This document shows positions 61,337 to 64,000 of a stretch of DNA of 64,000 nucleotides, piece by piece (position 1 is the first letter of the stretch; each line of letters starts with the position of its first letter). Source of the DNA: Clostridiales bacterium (GTDB taxonomy: Bacteria > Bacillota > Clostridia > Christensenellales > QALW01); assembly GCA_015069575.1 (NCBI GenBank), contig SVIH01000008.1, positions 1 to 64,000 of the forward strand, written 5' to 3'. The translations under genes were made by a program, and so were the position numbers. The notes under the pieces are model-generated. The model made no database searches. It was not told the origin of the DNA and saw only the letters and a program-made list of their open reading frames with translations.

Positions 61337-61741
61337 ATGCGAGATAAATTTATAAAATTTATGTATGGCAGATACGGTGTTGATGAGTTAAATAAATCAG
61401 CAGCAGTTTTTGCTATTATCCTTTCTATATTAGGGATGTTTTTTAATGGATGGATATCATTTATTTTATCTTCCTTAAGTTTTTTTACTGTTTTGATGGT
61501 TGTATTTAGAACTTTTTCACGCAATATAAATAAAAGAGTTATGGAAAATCACAAATTTCTTGCTAAAACAAATAAAATCAGGTCATGGTTGCTTTTTACT
61601 AAAACAAGATTTAATGATAGAAAATTATACAGGTATATAAAATGCCCAAATTGCAAAAATTATTCACGCGTACCAAAGGGAAAAGGTAAAATTAAAATTA
61701 CCTGCAGAGTTTGTAAAAAACAGTTTGATAAAAAAGTATAA
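61337..61741 (+). CDS. Membrane protein with C-terminal zinc ribbon
   Basis: The 134-residue protein has two membrane segments close together (about 24-60) and a C-terminal zinc ribbon (CPNCKNYS...CRVCKK, 97-130). This plan occurs in unnamed clostridial proteins. GAAGGAG lies before the start. It is 12 bases before a metalloprotease gene and probably co-transcribed. Confidence 0.72.
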   Translation: MRDKFIKFMYGRYGVDELNKSAAVFAIILSILGMFFNGWISFILSSLSFFTVLMVVFRTFSRNINKRVMENHKFLAKTNKIRSWLLFTKTRFNDRKLYRYIKCPNCKNYSRVPKGKGKIKITCRVCKKQFDKKV

Positions 61742-61753
61742 AAGAGGTTAATT

Positions 61754-62455
61754 ATGTTTTTTGATTGGACATATCTTGTACTTGTTATGCCTGCGGTTAT
61801 TTTTGCTTTATGGGCAAGTGCAAAAGTAAATAGCACATATAATGAATATCAGAATCAATTGAATTCTAAAAATATTACTGCTTATCAGGCAGCAAGAATG
61901 GTTCTTGATTATAACGGTTTAAATGAAGTTAAAATTGAACGGGTAAATGGTAATCTTACTGACCATTATGATCCAAAGGCAAATGTTGTTAGATTATCAG
62001 ATTCAGTATATTCAAGCACATCGACTGCCGCAATTGGTATTGCCTGCCATGAAGTAGGTCATGCTATACAATTTGCAGAGGATTATGCGCCGGCAAAATT
62101 TCGGATGGCGATTGTACCTATTACAAATATTGGCTCTAGATTAGCGCTTCCGTTAATTTTATTAGGTGTTGTTTTCAGTGCGCTTTCACCGTTTTTTTCT
62201 AATCTTATTTACATTGGTATAGGATGTTTTGGTTTAAGCACCGTATTTCAACTTGTAACATTGCCAACGGAATTTGATGCAAGCAATAGGGCAATTTATT
62301 CAATTGAATCCAATTCTATTTTAGTTGGCGAAGAAGTTTATGGTGCTAAAAAAGTTTTAAATGCTGCTGCCCTAACTTATGTGGCAGCGTTGGCTGTTTC
62401 TCTGATGCAATTTTTAAGGCTTCTTTTAATATTTGGCGGAAGGCGCAGATCATAA
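61754..62455 (+). CDS. YugP-type membrane zinc metallopeptidase
   Basis: The 233-residue protein has an N-terminal membrane segment (about 5-22), the HEVGH motif (residues 96-100) in IACHEVGHAIQFAED, two middle membrane segments (about 120-160) and a C-terminal one. The family (YugP/DUF2235-type neutral zinc peptidases) is membrane-bound with the active site facing the membrane or outside. Substrates are unknown. Confidence 0.85.
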   Translation: MFFDWTYLVLVMPAVIFALWASAKVNSTYNEYQNQLNSKNITAYQAARMVLDYNGLNEVKIERVNGNLTDHYDPKANVVRLSDSVYSSTSTAAIGIACHEVGHAIQFAEDYAPAKFRMAIVPITNIGSRLALPLILLGVVFSALSPFFSNLIYIGIGCFGLSTVFQLVTLPTEFDASNRAIYSIESNSILVGEEVYGAKKVLNAAALTYVAALAVSLMQFLRLLLIFGGRRRS

Positions 62456-62462
62456 AAAAATT

Positions 62463-62498
62463 AATGACCGTATTTTTTGTTTATACGGTCATTTTTTT
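62463..62498 (+). terminator. Terminator after the metalloprotease gene
   Basis: AATGACCGTAT / ATACGGTCATT form an 11-pair stem followed by T6. Confidence 0.9.
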
Positions 62499-62528
62499 GT
62501 TTATACTTATATATAGTATGTTATTTGA

Positions 62529-62557
62529 TTGACATATTTTGGTTTTTGATATACAAT
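62529..62557 (+). promoter_or_regulatory. SigA promoter of prfC
   Basis: TTGACA (62529-62534), a 17-base spacer and TACAAT (62552-62557), 37 bases before the prfC start. Confidence 0.82.
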
Positions 62558-62594
62558 TTTATGTTGATAAAAATTGATTTTAGAGAGGTTACTT

Positions 62595-64000
62595 GTGAGT
62601 ATACTGAACGAAGTAAATCGTAGACGAACTTTTGCTATTATATCTCACCCTGACGCAGGTAAAACAACATTAACAGAAAAACTTTTACTTTACGGTGGGG
62701 CTATTCATGAAGCAGGATCAGTTAAAGCTAGAAAGACTGATCGCCATGCAGTTAGTGATTGGATGGAAATTGAAAAACAACGCGGTATTTCTGTTACAAG
62801 CAGTGTTATGTTGTTTGACTATAACGGATACCGTATAAATATTCTTGATACTCCCGGGCATCAGGATTTCTCTGAAGATACTTACCGTACATTAGTTGCT
62901 GCCGATAGTGCAGTAATGCTTATAGATGCAGCAAAAGGTGTTGAACAACAAACAATTAAACTTTTTCAAGTTTGCCGTAAAAGAAATATTCCTATATTTA
63001 CTTTTGTAAATAAACTTGACCGTGCAGGAAAAAATCCATTTGATTTGATGGATGAACTTGAAACTGTTCTTGGCATTAGAGCGTGCCCGATGAACTGGCC
63101 TATTGGTACAGATGGTGATTTTAAAGGTGTTTATCATCGCCAAAGCGGTCAAATTGAACTGTTTTCCGGCGGAAATCACGGAATGAGTAAAGTTGAATCG
63201 GTAACAGGTGATGCTAATGACCCAGAATTTACAAATATTCTTGGTGAATATCATCATAAAAAACTTATTGATGAAATTGAACTTCTTGATGTTGCAGGGG
63301 ACGAATTTGATTTAGAAAGGGTTCTTTCAGGAAATCTTACGCCAATGTTTTTTGGCAGTGCTATGAATAACTTCGGCGTTCAACCTTTCCTTGAAAAGTT
63401 TTTGTCCATTACAACACCGCCTACGGCAAGGGAATCAGATACAGGAATTATTGATCCTGAAAGTGAAGATTTTACAGGCTTTATCTTTAAAATACAAGCA
63501 AATATGAATCCTGCACACAGGGATAGGGTTGCATTTATGCGCATTTGCTCGGGTAAATTCCAAAAAGGAATGACAGTTAAACTTGCAAGATGCGATAAAG
63601 AACTTAAACTTGCACAGCCACAACAGTTTATGGCACAGGAAAGGGAAACTGTTGAAGAAGCATTTGCAGGCGATATTATTGGCTTGTTTGATCCTGGCGT
63701 TTTTGCATTAGGTGATACGGTTTATACAGGTAAAAAAGTTCAGTTTGCAGGTATTCCTGTATTTGCTCCTGAACATTTTGCAAGAATTAAACCTGTTGAT
63801 ACTATGAAAAGAAAGCAATTTCTTAAAGGTATCACTCAACTTGCTCAAGAAGGTGCTATTCAGGTGTTTAAGGATAACACCTACACTGCAGAAGAAATTA
63901 TTGTGGGTGTTGTTGGTGTTTTGCAATTTGAAGTACTTGAACACCGATTAAAGACCGAATATAATGTTGAAATTACATCAAATCAGCTTGCATTCAGATT
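62595..64000 (+). CDS. prfC: Peptide chain release factor 3 (partial at the window end)
   Basis: A GTG start at 62595 follows AGAGAGGTT. The frame stays open to the window end (468 codons of an expected ~525). It has the GTPase motifs of RF3: ISHPDAGKTTLTEKLL (P-loop), DTPGHQDFSEDTYR (G3), NKLDRAG (G4) and the following domain 2 sequence. RF3 recycles RF1/RF2 after stop-codon hydrolysis. The last ~55 residues lie beyond the window. Confidence 0.93.
   Translation, partial: MSILNEVNRRRTFAIISHPDAGKTTLTEKLLLYGGAIHEAGSVKARKTDRHAVSDWMEIEKQRGISVTSSVMLFDYNGYRINILDTPGHQDFSEDTYRTLVAADSAVMLIDAAKGVEQQTIKLFQVCRKRNIPIFTFVNKLDRAGKNPFDLMDELETVLGIRACPMNWPIGTDGDFKGVYHRQSGQIELFSGGNHGMSKVESVTGDANDPEFTNILGEYHHKKLIDEIELLDVAGDEFDLERVLSGNLTPMFFGSAMNNFGVQPFLEKFLSITTPPTARESDTGIIDPESEDFTGFIFKIQANMNPAHRDRVAFMRICSGKFQKGMTVKLARCDKELKLAQPQQFMAQERETVEEAFAGDIIGLFDPGVFALGDTVYTGKKVQFAGIPVFAPEHFARIKPVDTMKRKQFLKGITQLAQEGAIQVFKDNTYTAEEIIVGVVGVLQFEVLEHRLKTEYNVEITSNQLAFR

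Overview
The window looks like a chromosomal stretch of a low-GC, anaerobic, endospore-forming member of the Clostridia. The evidence is the A+T-rich sequence with strong GGAGG/AGGTG ribosome-binding sites, a complete spoIIIAA-AH operon, an intact sigK, a small acid-soluble spore protein gene, an AI-2E/IreB/YqgF/DUF1292 block, and the dgt-dnaG-rpoD-trmK-nif3 order. The species cannot be named from sequence alone. Only the first ~126 bases look mobile (the end of an IS3-family element); the rest reads as stable backbone with a few accessory insertions.

Layout. 1-2.4 kb: IS3-family end, alpha/beta hydrolase and a class-B-like sortase carrying an SH3 domain (all minus strand). 2.5-14.4 kb: mutS2; a two-component system with an HtrA-like protease; a zinc-ribbon membrane protein divergent from a class A PBP; a PucR-like regulator; a CtpA protease. 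14.4-17.1 kb: a TM1266-type regulator and a NitT/TauT-like ABC transporter behind a leader with riboswitch-like architecture. 17.1-23.2 kb: two small divergent proteins, two cysteine-desulfurase-type enzymes, DUF3343, PRC-barrel, AI-2E permease, ireB, yqgF, DUF1292. 23.3-29.7 kb: dgt, dnaG, rpoD, trmK, nif3, a zinc-ribbon coiled-coil protein and RNase P RNA. 29.7-34.3 kb: spoIIIA operon. 34.3-38.5 kb: a complex structured RNA with a long pseudoknot directly upstream of a 1273-residue collagen-like/LRR protein. 38.5-43.1 kb: rpmB, tRNA-Arg, a second two-component system, a spore protein, an SH3 protein, a CapA-like protein. 43.1-46.5 kb: a glycoside-hydrolase-like protein and a two-gene SufC/short SufB system. 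46.6-53.7 kb: aromatic amino acid operon (aroF, tyrA, aroB, aroA, pheA, an aroE-aroK fusion) ending in an ECF S component. 53.7-64 kb: gdhA, a Gfo/Idh/MocA oxidoreductase divergent from an AraC regulator, a radical SAM protein, topB, sigK, a YugP-type metalloprotease and the start of prfC.

How it fits together. Sporulation genes are spread across the window (spoIIIA, sigK, ssp), and two of the loci carry matching SigE-like promoter boxes. The housekeeping operons are tightly packed with 1-20 base overlaps. The strongest candidates for undescribed biology are two RNA leaders, each with a perfect consensus SigA promoter, a structured segment and an intrinsic terminator placed just before the ribosome-binding site of the next gene: 14390-14579 (TM1266/ABC transporter operon, with an explicit antiterminator/terminator overlap) and 34332-34600 (collagen-like surface protein, with a pseudoknotted fold).
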